64,000 bases of DNA from Halorubrum saccharovorum DSM 1137 (GCF_000337915.1 NZ_AOJE01000005.1:130750-194749), one strand, 5' to 3'. Positions 53,671-62,907 are shown, numbered from the stretch's first letter. The notes: a model not told the origin generated them from the sequence alone. Numbers and translations: made by a program.

Positions 53671-53801
53671 AGCACCCGATTCATTCGGAACAGGGTAAAT
53701 GTTTATGTTCCTCCGCAGGAAGCTTCGCGGCGCCCCGAGCGCCGCGTTTCGGTCGCTGTGCGAATAGGGAGTTTTTCATTGACGTACCCTCAACTACCCG
53801 C

Positions 53802-54266
53802 ATGGTCGAACTCACGGATTCGCTGAAGTGTCTCTTTACCGGAACTGTCGAGGAGCGCGGCGACGAACACGTCGTCACGGTCCCCGCCACCGAGATCGAG
53901 CACGGCACGATCGAGGCGGGGGCGTCGTACCGCGTCGCGCTGATCAAACGCGAGGGCGAGGACGGTGCGAGTGTCGCGACCGACGGCGCCGCGGACCGCG
54001 CGGTCGCCGGCAACGGCGCCGGGAGGAGTCAGGCGTCGACGTCGTCGCGACCGACGAGCGACGCCGGGGCCTCCGGCCCGCCGGTCTCCGAGGGGGACGT
54101 ACGAGAGGTGACGATCGAGACGCTCGGCGACAAGGGCGACGGGATCGCGAAGATCGAGCGGGGGTACGTCGTCATCGTCCCCGATTCGGAGCCGGGCGAC
54201 GAGCCGACGGTCGAGATCACGAGCGTCCGCGAAAACGTGTCGTTCGCGGAAGTCGTCGAGGAGTAG
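53802..54266 (+). CDS. TRAM domain RNA-binding protein
   Basis: The protein is 154 aa. An N-terminal ~45-residue beta-rich segment (LFTGTVEERGDEHVVTVPATEIEHG) is followed by a Ser/Ala/Gly-rich linker (~58-96) and a C-terminal TRAM domain (VREVTIETLGDKGDGIAKIERGYVVIVPDSEPGDEPTVEITSVRENVSFAEVVE). TRAM is an OB-like RNA-binding fold found alone in archaea, where it acts as an RNA chaperone. The linker is unusually Ser/Thr-rich for a cytoplasmic haloarchaeal protein. It is convergent with the FAD protein downstream (18 nt between stops). Confidence 0.9.
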   Translation: MVELTDSLKCLFTGTVEERGDEHVVTVPATEIEHGTIEAGASYRVALIKREGEDGASVATDGAADRAVAGNGAGRSQASTSSRPTSDAGASGPPVSEGDVREVTIETLGDKGDGIAKIERGYVVIVPDSEPGDEPTVEITSVRENVSFAEVVEE

Positions 54267-54284
54267 CGCTCCCGCCGATCCGGG

Positions 54285-55394
54285 CTACCGCGGCGCGTCC
54301 TCGGGATCGCTCCGCGAGAACAGCTTCTTGAGGTGCGCCGGCGAGAAGAAGGAGCTCGGCCGGTCCATGTGGACGCCGATCTCGCCCGACAGCGCCCACA
54401 GCCCAGCTCGCTGGACCGGCTCCGGGAGCGAGTAACACCGCCGGATCGCCGCGCCGAGCCGGATCTCGGTGCCGATCGCGTCGCGCCACCCCGACTCGTA
54501 GTCGGCGAGCGTCGCCGGGTCCCGCGGGTCGATGGCGTCCGCCGCCACGTCCGCCGCGGTCATCCCGTATAAGATTCCGCCGCCGGTGAACGGCTTCGTC
54601 TGCGCGGCGGCGTCGCCGACGAGGAACGCGCGATCGGTCGTCACGCGGTCCGGCGGACCGATCGGGATCGCGCCCGAGCAGAACCGGTCGGTCGTCACGT
54701 CGTACGCGTCGGTGAGCCGGTCGAACATCGCGGACACGTCGTCGCTCGGCGGCGCGGCGAGCCCGTACTCCACGCCCGCGTCGCCGCGGGGGATCCGCCA
54801 CGCGAAGAAGGTCGGCGCGGTGAGGTGGACGTCGACGAGGTCGCCGTCGTCCGGGGCGTCGTCGAACGCGAGCACGCCGTGGAGCAGCTCGTCCGGTTCC
54901 GGGAGGTCGAGCGACCGACGGACGCGCGAGGTCGGGCCGTCGCAGCCCGCGACCATCCGCGCCTCGACCTCCGCCACGTCGCCCGCGGGCGTCCGGACCT
55001 CGACGACGACCCGGTCGGGACGCTCCTCGACGCCGACGACCGTGTGGTTCTCTCGCACGTCGGCGCCGGCGTCGCGCGCGCAGTCGGCGAGGGCGCGGTC
55101 GAGCCCGACGCGGTCGATCACGTTCGAGACGGGCTCGGACTTGTAAAACGGGTACGCCTTCGATCCCGGGCCGCCGACGCGGAAGCGCGCGCCGTACACC
55201 CGGTTCTGGAGGAGCTCGTCGCGGGCGTCGCTCGGGACGTACTCCCACACGTCGTCGGAGACGTGCCCGGAGCAGGCCAGCGGCTGGCCGACCGACCCCT
55301 TCTCGAAGACGACCACGTCGCGGCCGGCCTCGGCCGCGCGCCGGGCGAACCGCGAGCCCGGCGGCCCCGCGCCCACGACGACGAAATCGTGCAT
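54285..55394 (-). CDS. Geranylgeranyl reductase family FAD-dependent oxidoreductase
   Basis: The protein is 369 aa from ATG 55392-55394 (MHDFVVVGAGPPGSRFA); upstream in-frame ATGs give a basic extension. Dinucleotide fold VVGAGPPGSRFARRAAEAG; then CSGHVSDDVWEY (conserved Cys region near the flavin), VGLDRALADCARDAGADVRENH, AGCDGPTSRVRRSL, and FLVGDAAAQTKPFTGGGILYG (the second FAD motif GD). Members hydrogenate geranylgeranyl chains of archaeal lipids (digeranylgeranylglycerophospholipid or GG-PP reductases). The closeness to that pathway is inferred; other FAD oxidoreductases share the fold. Confidence 0.87.
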   Translation of the reverse strand: MHDFVVVGAGPPGSRFARRAAEAGRDVVVFEKGSVGQPLACSGHVSDDVWEYVPSDARDELLQNRVYGARFRVGGPGSKAYPFYKSEPVSNVIDRVGLDRALADCARDAGADVRENHTVVGVEERPDRVVVEVRTPAGDVAEVEARMVAGCDGPTSRVRRSLDLPEPDELLHGVLAFDDAPDDGDLVDVHLTAPTFFAWRIPRGDAGVEYGLAAPPSDDVSAMFDRLTDAYDVTTDRFCSGAIPIGPPDRVTTDRAFLVGDAAAQTKPFTGGGILYGMTAADVAADAIDPRDPATLADYESGWRDAIGTEIRLGAAIRRCYSLPEPVQRAGLWALSGEIGVHMDRPSSFFSPAHLKKLFSRSDPEDAPR

Positions 55395-55435
55395 GTCCGC
55401 GGAATCGTCGCGGACGCATATAATTACGACGTGAC

Positions 55436-57691
55436 TTACTCGGCCTCGCGCCGCGCCGCCAGCCACTCCAGCGCCGCGTCGAGGTCGGTCTCGGGCGGCG
55501 AACACGTCCGCCCCTCGCAGACGTAGGCGGTCGGCTCGCCGTCGGCGGCGTCACGGTCGGCCCAGACCGGCGGGGCTTCGTCCATGTCGAGCCGGTCGAG
55601 CCACACCGCGAGCCCGTCTTCGGTCGGGGGGCGCGGCGCGACGAGCGCGCCCGGCAGGTAGCGCTCCCCGAGCGTCTCGCGCCACGCGTCCGGCACGCTC
55701 TCGGCGGCGACGGTCACCTCGATCCCGCCGGAGGCGACCCGGTCGGCGGCGCGCACCAGCGAGACGTGCTCCAGCGGGCTCGCCCGAATGCGATCCGCGT
55801 GGGTCGTCACGACCGCCTCGGCGACCTCCGCGAACTCGCGGTCGGTCCGGAACCCGTCGAGGAGCACGAGCGTCTCCGCCGCCACGCCGAGGCTCGACGG
55901 CGTCGACCGGTCGGTGAACTCCTGCGGTCGGGCGAAGAGGGTGTCGTCGCCGTCCTCTCCGGCGGCTTCGTCCGGATCCCGGGTGAAGTAGATCGTCCCG
56001 TCCTCGTCGTCGTAGAAGTCCGCGACGACCGTCTCCGCCAGATCGAGCGCGAACCCGAGCGCGTCCGGATCGCCGGTGGCGGCGTACACGTCGAGCGCGC
56101 CGCGCGCGAGGAACGCGTGGTCGTCGAGGTAGCCCGGTCCGCGCACGTCGCCGTCGAGCCACCGCCGCGCGAGGTCGCCGGTCGACTCGTCGTAGAGGTT
56201 CTCGCGGCAGAACGCGAGGGCGTCGCCCGCGATGTCTGCGTACGGCTCTCCGAGGACCTGCCCGGCCGCGGCGAACGCGGAGATCGCTCGTCCGTTCCAC
56301 GACGCGAGCACCTTCTCGTCGCGCGCGGGACGCGGCCGCGACTCGCGCGCCTCGAAGAGCGCGACGCGGGCCTCCGTCAGGGCCTCCCGAACCGCCTCAG
56401 GCGACATGTCGTGGTCGTCGGCCAACTCCTCGATCGACGCCGCGACCGTCGGGACGGTCGTGCCGCGCTCGAAGTTGCCGCCGGACTCGATCCCGTACCG
56501 CTCCTTCGCGAGCGACGCCGCGGGCTCGTCGAGGACCGCGTCGACCTCCCCGGGCGTCCAGACGTAGAAGGCGCCCTCCACGTCGGCGGCGTGACCGCTC
56601 CCGTCGCTGCCGTCGGAGCCCACGCCCCCCCGCCTGGTCTCAGGCGGCCGGCTCCGGGCGTCGAGCGTGCTGAAGAACCCGCCGTCGTCGTGGCGGAGCT
56701 CGCGGTCGAGGAACCCGAGGGTCTCGCTCGCGACGCGGGCGTACGAGGCGTCGCCGGTGAGCCGGGCGGCGTCGAGGAACGCCATCGGGAGCTCCGCGTT
56801 GTCGTACAGCATCTTCTCGAAGTGCGGGACCGTCCACTGTCGGTCGACCGCGTACCGGTGGAACCCCCCGCCGATCTGGTCGTACATCCCCCCGCGGGCC
56901 ATCCCGTCGAGCGTGCCCGTCGCGGCCGTGAGGGCGGCGTCGCGGCCGGTCCGCGCGTACGCCCGCATGAGCACGTCGATCCGGCCGGGCATCGGGAACT
57001 TCGCGCCCCCGCTCCCGAACCCGCCGTACTCGTCGTCGTACCCGCGGATCGCGGCGGCGGCGGCCTCGTCGAGGAGGTCGGGGCCGGGCGCCTCGCCGTC
57101 CGCTCCGTCCGTGCCGCCCGCGTCGTCCGCGCCGCCGGCAGGGCCCGCCTCCGCGTCCGGAACCGACTCCAGCTCGTCGCGGGCGCTCGTGGTCCACTGG
57201 TCGGCGCGCCGCTGCATCTCCTCGCGCTGCTCCGGGTCGGCCCACGAGTCGGCGATGCGCTCGCACAGATCGCGGAATCCGGGCTGGTTCCGGCGCGGCT
57301 CCGGCGGGAAGTAGGTCCCGACGTAGAACGGCTCGCCCTCCGGCGTACACCACGCGGAGAGGGGCCACCCGCCCCCGCCGGTGACGAGCTGCGAGACGGT
57401 CATGAACGCGCTGTCGACGTCGGGTCGCTCCTCGCGGTCGACCTTCACGGGGACGAACTCCTCGTTCAGCACGGCCGCGACCGACTCGTCCTCGAAGCTC
57501 TCCTCGGCCATCACGTGACACCAGTGACAGGAGGAGTAGCCGATCGAGACGAACACCGGCACGTCGTGCTCGCGGGCGCGCTCGAACGCCGCCTCGCCCC
57601 ACGGCTGCCAGTTGACGGGGTTATCCGCGTGCTGCTGGAGGTACGGACTCGCCTCCCCGTCGAGGCGGTTCCGCTCGGTCGGCTGTGACAT
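55436..57691 (-). CDS. Thioredoxin domain-containing protein (YyaL/DUF255-type)
   Basis: The protein is 751 aa. The N-terminal DUF255 thioredoxin-like domain (~1-160) has NRLDGEASPYLQQHADNPVNW, SIGYSSCHWCHVMAEESF (CHWC) and FVPVKVDREERPDVD. A long (alpha/alpha)6-barrel-like region follows (~200-700) with HFEKMLYDNAELP, FYVWTPGEVDAVL, DEKVLASWNGRAISAFA and EDGTIYFTRDPDEA. Bacterial and eukaryotic relatives (YyaL, SPATA20) are unassigned, though the barrel resembles N-acylglucosamine epimerase/cellobiose epimerase folds. No export signal. The 130-nt divergent gap before purD contains a small palindrome. Confidence 0.9.
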   Translation of the reverse strand: MSQPTERNRLDGEASPYLQQHADNPVNWQPWGEAAFERAREHDVPVFVSIGYSSCHWCHVMAEESFEDESVAAVLNEEFVPVKVDREERPDVDSAFMTVSQLVTGGGGWPLSAWCTPEGEPFYVGTYFPPEPRRNQPGFRDLCERIADSWADPEQREEMQRRADQWTTSARDELESVPDAEAGPAGGADDAGGTDGADGEAPGPDLLDEAAAAAIRGYDDEYGGFGSGGAKFPMPGRIDVLMRAYARTGRDAALTAATGTLDGMARGGMYDQIGGGFHRYAVDRQWTVPHFEKMLYDNAELPMAFLDAARLTGDASYARVASETLGFLDRELRHDDGGFFSTLDARSRPPETRRGGVGSDGSDGSGHAADVEGAFYVWTPGEVDAVLDEPAASLAKERYGIESGGNFERGTTVPTVAASIEELADDHDMSPEAVREALTEARVALFEARESRPRPARDEKVLASWNGRAISAFAAAGQVLGEPYADIAGDALAFCRENLYDESTGDLARRWLDGDVRGPGYLDDHAFLARGALDVYAATGDPDALGFALDLAETVVADFYDDEDGTIYFTRDPDEAAGEDGDDTLFARPQEFTDRSTPSSLGVAAETLVLLDGFRTDREFAEVAEAVVTTHADRIRASPLEHVSLVRAADRVASGGIEVTVAAESVPDAWRETLGERYLPGALVAPRPPTEDGLAVWLDRLDMDEAPPVWADRDAADGEPTAYVCEGRTCSPPETDLDAALEWLAARREAE

Positions 57692-57784
57692 ACGCCCGGT
57701 TCGGCCCGGGACGGCAAAAACCCGTCACTAGAGCGACGGCGAGGTCGTGTACCCACAGACGTGTGTATCCGCGCTCCGATAGAG

Positions 57785-57795
57785 AGTAAAGCTTA
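57785..57795 (+). promoter_or_regulatory. TATA-like element of purD
   Basis: agtaaagctta is centred ~32 nt before ATG 57822, followed directly by the CACTA/TAGTG palindrome. Confidence 0.5.
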
Positions 57796-57810
57796 CACTA
57801 CCGTGTAGTG
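57796..57810. promoter_or_regulatory. Palindrome in the purD promoter
   Basis: CACTA-ccgtg-TAGTG lies directly between the TATA-like element and the purD start. It could be an operator that blocks initiation. Confidence 0.45.
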
Positions 57811-57821
57811 ATCGGTCGCAC

Positions 57822-59105
57822 ATGACGGAGACCGTACTCCTGGTGGGGGGCGGCGGACGCGAGCACGCGATCGCCCGCGCCGTGGCCGACGACTGCGCGC
57901 TGTACGCCTGCGCGAGCAACCGGAACCCGGGGATCCGCCGGCTCGCCGACGGGTTCGAGACGATCGACGAGACCGACGCCGAGGCCGTCGCGGACTACGC
58001 GACCGCGGTCGGCGCGGATCTCGCCGTGATCGGCCCCGAGTCCGCGCTCGCGGCGGGCGTCGCCGACGCGCTCGACGAGGCCGGCGTGTACGCGTTCGGC
58101 CCGCGGGCCGAGGAGGCGCGGCTGGAGACCGACAAGGCGTTCCAGCGCGAGTTCATGGACGAGAACGCGATCCCCGGCTGCCCCGACTACGCGGTGTTCG
58201 ACGACATCGAGGCCGCCTGCGACTACATCGACGCGTACGACGGCGACCTCGCGGTGAAGCCGGTCGGGCTCACCGGCGGGAAGGGCGTGAAGGTTATCGG
58301 CGATCAGGTGACCGCCGAAGAGGCGAAGGCGTACCTCCGCGACTCCGACTACGACCGGGTCGTGTTGGAGGAGCGGCTCGTCGGCGAGGAGTTCACCGTG
58401 CAGGCGTTCGTCGCGAACGGCGAGATCCGCACGACCCCCGCGGTCCAGGATCACAAGCGCGCCTACGAGGGCGACGAGGGGCCGAACACCGGCGGGATGG
58501 GGTCGTACACCGACACCGGGCTCTCGCTGCCGTTCATGGCCGAGGGCGACTACGACGCCGCCGTCGACGTGCTGGAGGCGGTCGTCGACGCGCTCCCCGA
58601 CTACAAGGGCGTCCTCTACGGCCAGTTCATGCTCACCGACGCGGGACCGAAAGTCGTCGAGTTCAACGCGCGCTTCGGCGACCCGGAGGCGATGAACACG
58701 CTCCCCGTCCTGGAGACCCCCTTCCTCGACGTGCTCACCGCCGCGCGCGACGACGACGCCCTCCCCGAACTCGCCTTCTCCGGCGAGGCCACCGTCTGTA
58801 AGTACGCCGTGCCGGACGGCTACCCCACCGACCCCGACGCGGGCGCGGAGGTCGCCGTCGACGAGGAGAGCGTCGGCGACGCGCTCCTCTACTACGCCAG
58901 CGTCGACGAGCGCGAGGACGGCCTGTACACCACCACCTCCCGGTCGTTCGCGGTCGTCGGCCGCGGTGACTCCATCGCGGCCGCGGAGGCCGAGGCCGAG
59001 GACGCGCTGGCCGCCGCGGGCGACCGCGTCCGCATCCGTCACGACATCGGCACGGCCGACCTCGTCGAGCGTCGGATCGAGCACATGGCCGAACTCCGCG
59101 AGTAA
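57822..59105 (+). CDS. purD: Phosphoribosylamine-glycine ligase
   Basis: The protein is 427 aa. GARS ATP-grasp: N-terminal VLLVGGGGREHAIARAVADD, then AVIGPESALAAGVADAL, ETDKAFQREFMDENAIPG, LAVKPVGLTGGKGVKV (ATP-grasp lysine), YGQFMLTDAGPKVVEFNARFGDPEAMNTLPVLETP (Mg/ATP glutamate and Asn). It joins phosphoribosylamine and glycine, step two of purine synthesis. A TATA-like element and a short palindrome precede the start, suggesting regulation with purine supply. purA is at 27815, so purine genes are scattered here. Confidence 0.96.
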   Translation: MTETVLLVGGGGREHAIARAVADDCALYACASNRNPGIRRLADGFETIDETDAEAVADYATAVGADLAVIGPESALAAGVADALDEAGVYAFGPRAEEARLETDKAFQREFMDENAIPGCPDYAVFDDIEAACDYIDAYDGDLAVKPVGLTGGKGVKVIGDQVTAEEAKAYLRDSDYDRVVLEERLVGEEFTVQAFVANGEIRTTPAVQDHKRAYEGDEGPNTGGMGSYTDTGLSLPFMAEGDYDAAVDVLEAVVDALPDYKGVLYGQFMLTDAGPKVVEFNARFGDPEAMNTLPVLETPFLDVLTAARDDDALPELAFSGEATVCKYAVPDGYPTDPDAGAEVAVDEESVGDALLYYASVDEREDGLYTTTSRSFAVVGRGDSIAAAEAEAEDALAAAGDRVRIRHDIGTADLVERRIEHMAELRE

Positions 59106-59153
59106 CGCGTCCCGTCAGCGACTCTTTTACATGAGCCGCCCGAACCGTCCCCT

Positions 59154-59768
59154 GTGACTCACGAGGACGAGCGCGCGATCGGCGGGGCGGATTCCGCGGG
59201 GGCAGACGCCGGAGCGACCGACACCGCAGAGACCGGCGGCTCCCGCGCCGATCGGCTTGAGCGCCACCCGACCGGCGGCGCGCGGAACTCGCTGTGGTCG
59301 TGGCCCGACGCGAAGTCGCCGCTCGCGGTCGTCCGCAACTACGTCGTGATCGTGTTGGCGCGGATCTGCCCGAGCCTCCGGCTGAAGAACTGGCTGTTGC
59401 GCCGGATCGGCGTGACCGTCGGCGCCGGCGTCTCGTGGGGGTTGGAGTCGACGCCGGACGTGTTCTGGCCGGAGCGGATCACGGTCGGAAACGACGCCAT
59501 CGTCGGCTACGACGCCACGTTGCTCTGCCACGAGTTCCTCCGAGACGAGTACCGCCTCGGCGACGTTGTCGTCGAAGAGGGCGCGATGATCGGCGCGGGC
59601 GCGGTGGTCCTCCCGGGCGTCACGGTCGGCGAGGGCGCCCGCGTCGCCGCCAACTCTCTCGTCGCCGAGGACGTGCCGCCCGGGACGACGGTCGCCGGCG
59701 TGCCGGCCGAGGTCGCCTCGCGCGCGGGCAGTGAAACGGGCGGTGAGAAGGACTTGGACGACGACTGA
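59154..59768 (+). CDS. Hexapeptide-repeat acyltransferase
   Basis: The protein is 204 aa from GTG 59154 (no ATG option; a TATA-like ctcttttac ~28 nt upstream fits). After an acidic ~45-residue leader, a membrane-proximal helix (LAVVRNYVVIVLARICPSLRLKNWLLRRIGVTVG) leads into a left-handed beta-helix of hexapeptide repeats: ITVGNDAIVGYDATLLCHEFL, VVEEGAMIGAGAVVLPGVTVGEGARVAANSLVAEDVPPGTTVAGVPAE. This is the fold of maltose/galactoside O-acetyltransferases and colanic-acid acyltransferases. Acceptor unknown; a surface polysaccharide or glycan is plausible. Confidence 0.87.
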   Translation: MTHEDERAIGGADSAGADAGATDTAETGGSRADRLERHPTGGARNSLWSWPDAKSPLAVVRNYVVIVLARICPSLRLKNWLLRRIGVTVGAGVSWGLESTPDVFWPERITVGNDAIVGYDATLLCHEFLRDEYRLGDVVVEEGAMIGAGAVVLPGVTVGEGARVAANSLVAEDVPPGTTVAGVPAEVASRAGSETGGEKDLDDD

Positions 59769-59782
59769 TCGGAGCGTCTCAG

Positions 59783-60136
59783 CTACTTCCCGCCGTCGTC
59801 CGCGGACTCGTCGGCGTCGCTCTCCGAGCGGGCGCCTCCGGCGTTCCCGGCGTCCTCGGCCTCGCCTTCCTTCGACGCGGCGATTTCCTCGGCGTCGGTG
59901 ATGTGCGCCTCGGTGCTTACGCTCTCCAAGTCGACGCCGACCTCCTCGGCGACAGCGTCGAGGACGGCCCGCTGTTCGGCCATCTCGTTTTCGAGCCGCT
60001 GGACGCGCTCCGAGGTGTCGAGCACGGTCGTCTGCGTCTCCTCGACTTCGCTGCGGAGCTCGTTGATCTTCTGGTACGTGCGCTCCGCCCTGTCGGCGAG
60101 CGTCTGGATCTTCTTCGCTGTGTCCCCGAATCCCAT
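59783..60136 (-). CDS. Coiled-coil protein (DUF5798-like)
   Basis: The protein is 117 aa from ATG 60134-60136 (MGFGDTAKKIQTLADRAERTY); the longer frame to 60307 covers surE's leader. Residues 5-65 form an uninterrupted heptad helix (KINELRSEVEETQTTVLDTSERVQRLENEMAEQRAVLDAVAEE). An acidic tail follows. It matches the haloarchaeal DUF5798 type of small coiled-coil proteins with unknown role. It is convergent with the acyltransferase gene (14 nt between stops) and divergent from surE. Confidence 0.85.
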   Translation of the reverse strand: MGFGDTAKKIQTLADRAERTYQKINELRSEVEETQTTVLDTSERVQRLENEMAEQRAVLDAVAEEVGVDLESVSTEAHITDAEEIAASKEGEAEDAGNAGGARSESDADESADDGGK

Positions 60137-60257
60137 ACCGGCCGATCGAACCCGGGGTACGTGGGCCTTTCCGTTCGGCGCGGCGGGTCGGCGGTCCGCC
60201 CCCGCCACCTCCACCCCGCGACGGTGGACTTTTGGCCGAACCGCCCCTGGAACCGGT

Positions 60258-61067
60258 ATGAGCGTCGAACGCGTCCTGTTGACCAACGACGACGGGATCG
60301 ACGCCACCGGTATCAGAGCGCTCTACGACGCGCTGGCGACCGACTACGACGTGGTGGCGGTCGCGCCGACCGGTGACCGGTCGTCGGCGGGACGCGCCCT
60401 CTCGGAGGGCGTCGAGGTCGCGGACCACGAGCTCGGCTACGCCGTCGACGGCACGCCGGTCGACTGCGTCGTCGCGGGGCTCGACGCCTTAGTCCCGGAC
60501 GCCGACGTCGTGGTCGCGGGCTGTAACGAGGGGGCGAACCTCGGCGCGTACACCCTCGGCCGGTCGGGGACCGTCTCCGCCGCGGTCGAGGCCGCCTTCT
60601 TCGACGTGCCCGCGGTGGCGACTTCCATGTACGTTCCGGGCGGCGACGACTGGTGGAAGCGGGAGTTAGAGCCGGCGGAGTTCGCGAACGCGACCCGCGC
60701 GACCCGGTACCTCGTCGCGGAGGCGACCGCGTCGGGAGCGTTCGACCGCGTCGACTACCTCAACGTCAACGCCCCGATCGCGGACGGCGAGCGCGACGGC
60801 CCGGCGCCGATGCGCGTCACCGCGCCCTCGCCGTGGTACGGGATGGAGGCGGTACACGACGGAAACGGTCGCGTGAGCTTCTCGGACCCGATCTGGGGTC
60901 GGATGAACGAGGGCGACGTGCCCGACTCGATCGGCACCGACCGCCGGGCGGTCGTCGACGGCGAGATCTCCGTCTCGCCGCTGTCGGTCCCCCACGCCGC
61001 GGAGCCGGACGCGGGGCTCGACGAGGTAGCGGCCGCGTACGGGCGGGCGACCGAGAGCGTCCGGTGA
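60258..61067 (+). CDS. surE: 5'/3'-nucleotidase SurE
   Basis: The protein is 269 aa from ATG 60258. N-terminal VLLTNDDGIDATGIRALYDAL with the two metal-binding Asp residues, VVAVAPTGDRSSAGRALS (catalytic Ser), DGTPVDCVVAGLDAL, and VVAGCNEGANLGAYTLGRSGTVSAAVEAAFFDVPAVATS with the conserved Asn and GTVxAAxEG-like motif. It dephosphorylates nucleoside monophosphates and assists stationary-phase survival in bacteria. The C-terminal lobe is longer than in E. coli SurE, as in other haloarchaea. Confidence 0.95.
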   Translation: MSVERVLLTNDDGIDATGIRALYDALATDYDVVAVAPTGDRSSAGRALSEGVEVADHELGYAVDGTPVDCVVAGLDALVPDADVVVAGCNEGANLGAYTLGRSGTVSAAVEAAFFDVPAVATSMYVPGGDDWWKRELEPAEFANATRATRYLVAEATASGAFDRVDYLNVNAPIADGERDGPAPMRVTAPSPWYGMEAVHDGNGRVSFSDPIWGRMNEGDVPDSIGTDRRAVVDGEISVSPLSVPHAAEPDAGLDEVAAAYGRATESVR

Positions 61068-61080
61068 CAGACTGCCCGAG

Positions 61081-61758
61081 CTACTCCTCGGCGGCGCTGA
61101 CGGTGACCTTCGCCTCGCTGACCACGCGGTCGCCCATCTCGTAGCCGGGCTCGTACACCTCGTGGACGGTCCCCGAGGGCTGGTCGCTCTCGACGCGCAG
61201 CATCACCTGATGGCGGGCGGGATCGACTTCCTCGCCGGGATCGGGATCGATGGGCTCGACGCCCTCGTCGGCGAGCACCTCGTCGAACTTCTCCAGCGTC
61301 GACTCGACGCCCGGGCGGAGGTCGCTTCCCTCCTCCTGGTCGAGCGCGCGCAGGAGGTCGTTGCGGACCGGCGTGATGCGCTCGACGAGGTCCTCGGAGG
61401 CGCGCTCGCGGATCTCGTCCTGCTTCCGCTTGGCGCGCTGCTTGTAGTTGCTGAAGTCGGCCTTAACCCGGGCGAGCTTGCTCGTCAGCTCCTCGACCTC
61501 CTCCTCGGCTTCGAGGAGTTCGTCGCGCGTCTCGTCGAGCTCCGCCTCCAGTGCCGCGACCTCCCGAGCGAGCGCCTCGTCGTGCTCGGCGACGGCGGCG
61601 GCCAGCGCCTCGGCGTCGCGGGCGTCGCCGTTCGCGCCGGCCGACTCGCCGCTCGGTTCCTCGGCGGTCGCGTCCGCGATGCCGTTCGTCCTCGCCGCGT
61701 CGGCCGCGGCGTCGTCGGGGGACTCGACCTCGACGTCGACGGCGTCGTCGTCGCTCAT
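61081..61758 (-). CDS. grpE: Nucleotide exchange factor GrpE
   Basis: The protein is 225 aa from ATG 61756-61758 (MSDDDAVDVEVE). A long acidic N-terminal extension (~1-60) precedes the coiled coil (ALEAELDETRDELLEAEEEVEELTSKLARVKADFSNYKQRAKRKQDEIRERA) and the beta domain (DPARHQVMLRVESDQPSGTVHEVYEPGYEMGDRVVSEAKVTVS). It promotes ADP release from DnaK. dnaK and dnaJ, normally near grpE, are not seen to the right within this window. The gene is convergent with surE (13 nt between stops). Confidence 0.95.
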   Translation of the reverse strand: MSDDDAVDVEVESPDDAAADAARTNGIADATAEEPSGESAGANGDARDAEALAAAVAEHDEALAREVAALEAELDETRDELLEAEEEVEELTSKLARVKADFSNYKQRAKRKQDEIRERASEDLVERITPVRNDLLRALDQEEGSDLRPGVESTLEKFDEVLADEGVEPIDPDPGEEVDPARHQVMLRVESDQPSGTVHEVYEPGYEMGDRVVSEAKVTVSAAEE

Positions 61759-61857
61759 GTCCGATCGAAGTCGGTCAGCGTGCATAAGCGTTGCAGAACG
61801 CGGTCGCGAGCGCCGGCGCGGGGCCCGAACGCAGGTGCGGAGGCCCGACTCCGACCG

Positions 61858-61869
61858 GATTTATCAAGG
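61858..61869 (+). promoter_or_regulatory. TATA box of DUF1028 gene
   Basis: gatttatcaagg is centred ~30 nt before ATG 61893. Confidence 0.55.
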
Positions 61870-61892
61870 GTCCGACCGACCGCACGATCCGC

Positions 61893-62867
61893 ATGCAACC
61901 CCGTCCCTCGACCTTCTCGATCGTCGCGCGCGACCCGGAGACCGACGCCGTCGGCGTCGCGGTCCAGTCGAAGTTCGTCGGCGTCGGCGCGGTCGTCCCG
62001 TTCGCGAGCGCCGACGCCGGCGCGGTCGCGACGCAGAGCTACGCGAACGTCGCCTACGGCCCCGACGGGCTCGACCTCCTCCGCGAGGGACACGGCGCCG
62101 CCGAGGTCGTCGACCGACTCACCGACGGCGACGACGAGGCGCCCTCGCGCCAGGTGGGCGTCGTCGGCGCCGACGGCTCTGTGGCCGCGTTCACCGGCGA
62201 CGACTGCCACGACCACGCCGGCGACCTGCAGGGCGAGACCTACACCGTCCAGGGGAACATCCTGGAGAACGCCGAGACGCTGACCGCGATGGCCGAGACG
62301 TTCGAGGCGACGGCGGGCGGACTCCCGGAGCGGCTGATCGCGGCGCTCCACGCCGGCAACGAGGCCGGCGGCGACAAGCGGGGCGAACAGTCGGCGGCGC
62401 TGTACGTCGCCAAGCCCGAGGGCGGGTACGACGGCCGCAACGACCGGTGGGTCGACGTGCGCGTCGACGATCACGACGCCCCGATCGACGAGCTGGAGCG
62501 GGTGTTCAAGCTGTACGACGTGACCCTGCTGGAGCGCGAGGCGCCCGACGAGACCCGGAATCTGACCGGCGAGGCCGCCGCGGCGGTGTCGGCCGCGCTC
62601 GCGGACCTCGGGTTCCTCGACGAGTCCGAGACCACCGGCGACGAGGCCGCTGACGACGAGACCGCCGCCGGCGACGACTCCGAGCCGTTCGGCGAGGCCG
62701 AGCGCGACGCCCTGGAGACGTTCCGCGGGATGAACAACTTCGAGAACCACCCGGTCCCGGTGCTGGAGGACGCGCTCGCCCGCGGGTGGGACGACGCGGA
62801 GGGCGAGGGCGAGGACCGGCTCGTCGACGCGGTGTGGCACGGGCTCTCGCGGCTCGATCGGGTGTAG
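61893..62867 (+). CDS. DUF1028 family protein (Ntn-hydrolase-like)
   Basis: The protein is 324 aa from ATG 61893. Residues ~1-215 form the DUF1028 domain: TFSIVARDPETDAVGVAVQSKFVGVGAVVPFA, ATQSYANVAYGPDGLDLLREG, and RQVGVVGADGSVAAFTGDDCHDHAGDL followed by VQGNILENAETLTAM. The remainder is an acidic linker (~275-300) and a putative peptidoglycan-binding-like C-terminal segment (EAERDALETFRGMNNFENHPV). The N-terminal Ser after the first Thr/Phe residues recalls Ntn hydrolases; a hydrolase activity is suspected but unproven. Not exported. Confidence 0.88.
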   Translation: MQPRPSTFSIVARDPETDAVGVAVQSKFVGVGAVVPFASADAGAVATQSYANVAYGPDGLDLLREGHGAAEVVDRLTDGDDEAPSRQVGVVGADGSVAAFTGDDCHDHAGDLQGETYTVQGNILENAETLTAMAETFEATAGGLPERLIAALHAGNEAGGDKRGEQSAALYVAKPEGGYDGRNDRWVDVRVDDHDAPIDELERVFKLYDVTLLEREAPDETRNLTGEAAAAVSAALADLGFLDESETTGDEAADDETAAGDDSEPFGEAERDALETFRGMNNFENHPVPVLEDALARGWDDAEGEGEDRLVDAVWHGLSRLDRV

Positions 62868-62895
62868 CCGAACTCCCCCGGACCCGACCCGCGGG

Positions 62896-62907
62896 AGTAT
62901 TTACATC
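62896..62907 (+). promoter_or_regulatory. TATA-like element of menD
   Basis: gagtatttacat-like sequence is centred ~36 nt before ATG 62938. Confidence 0.45.
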
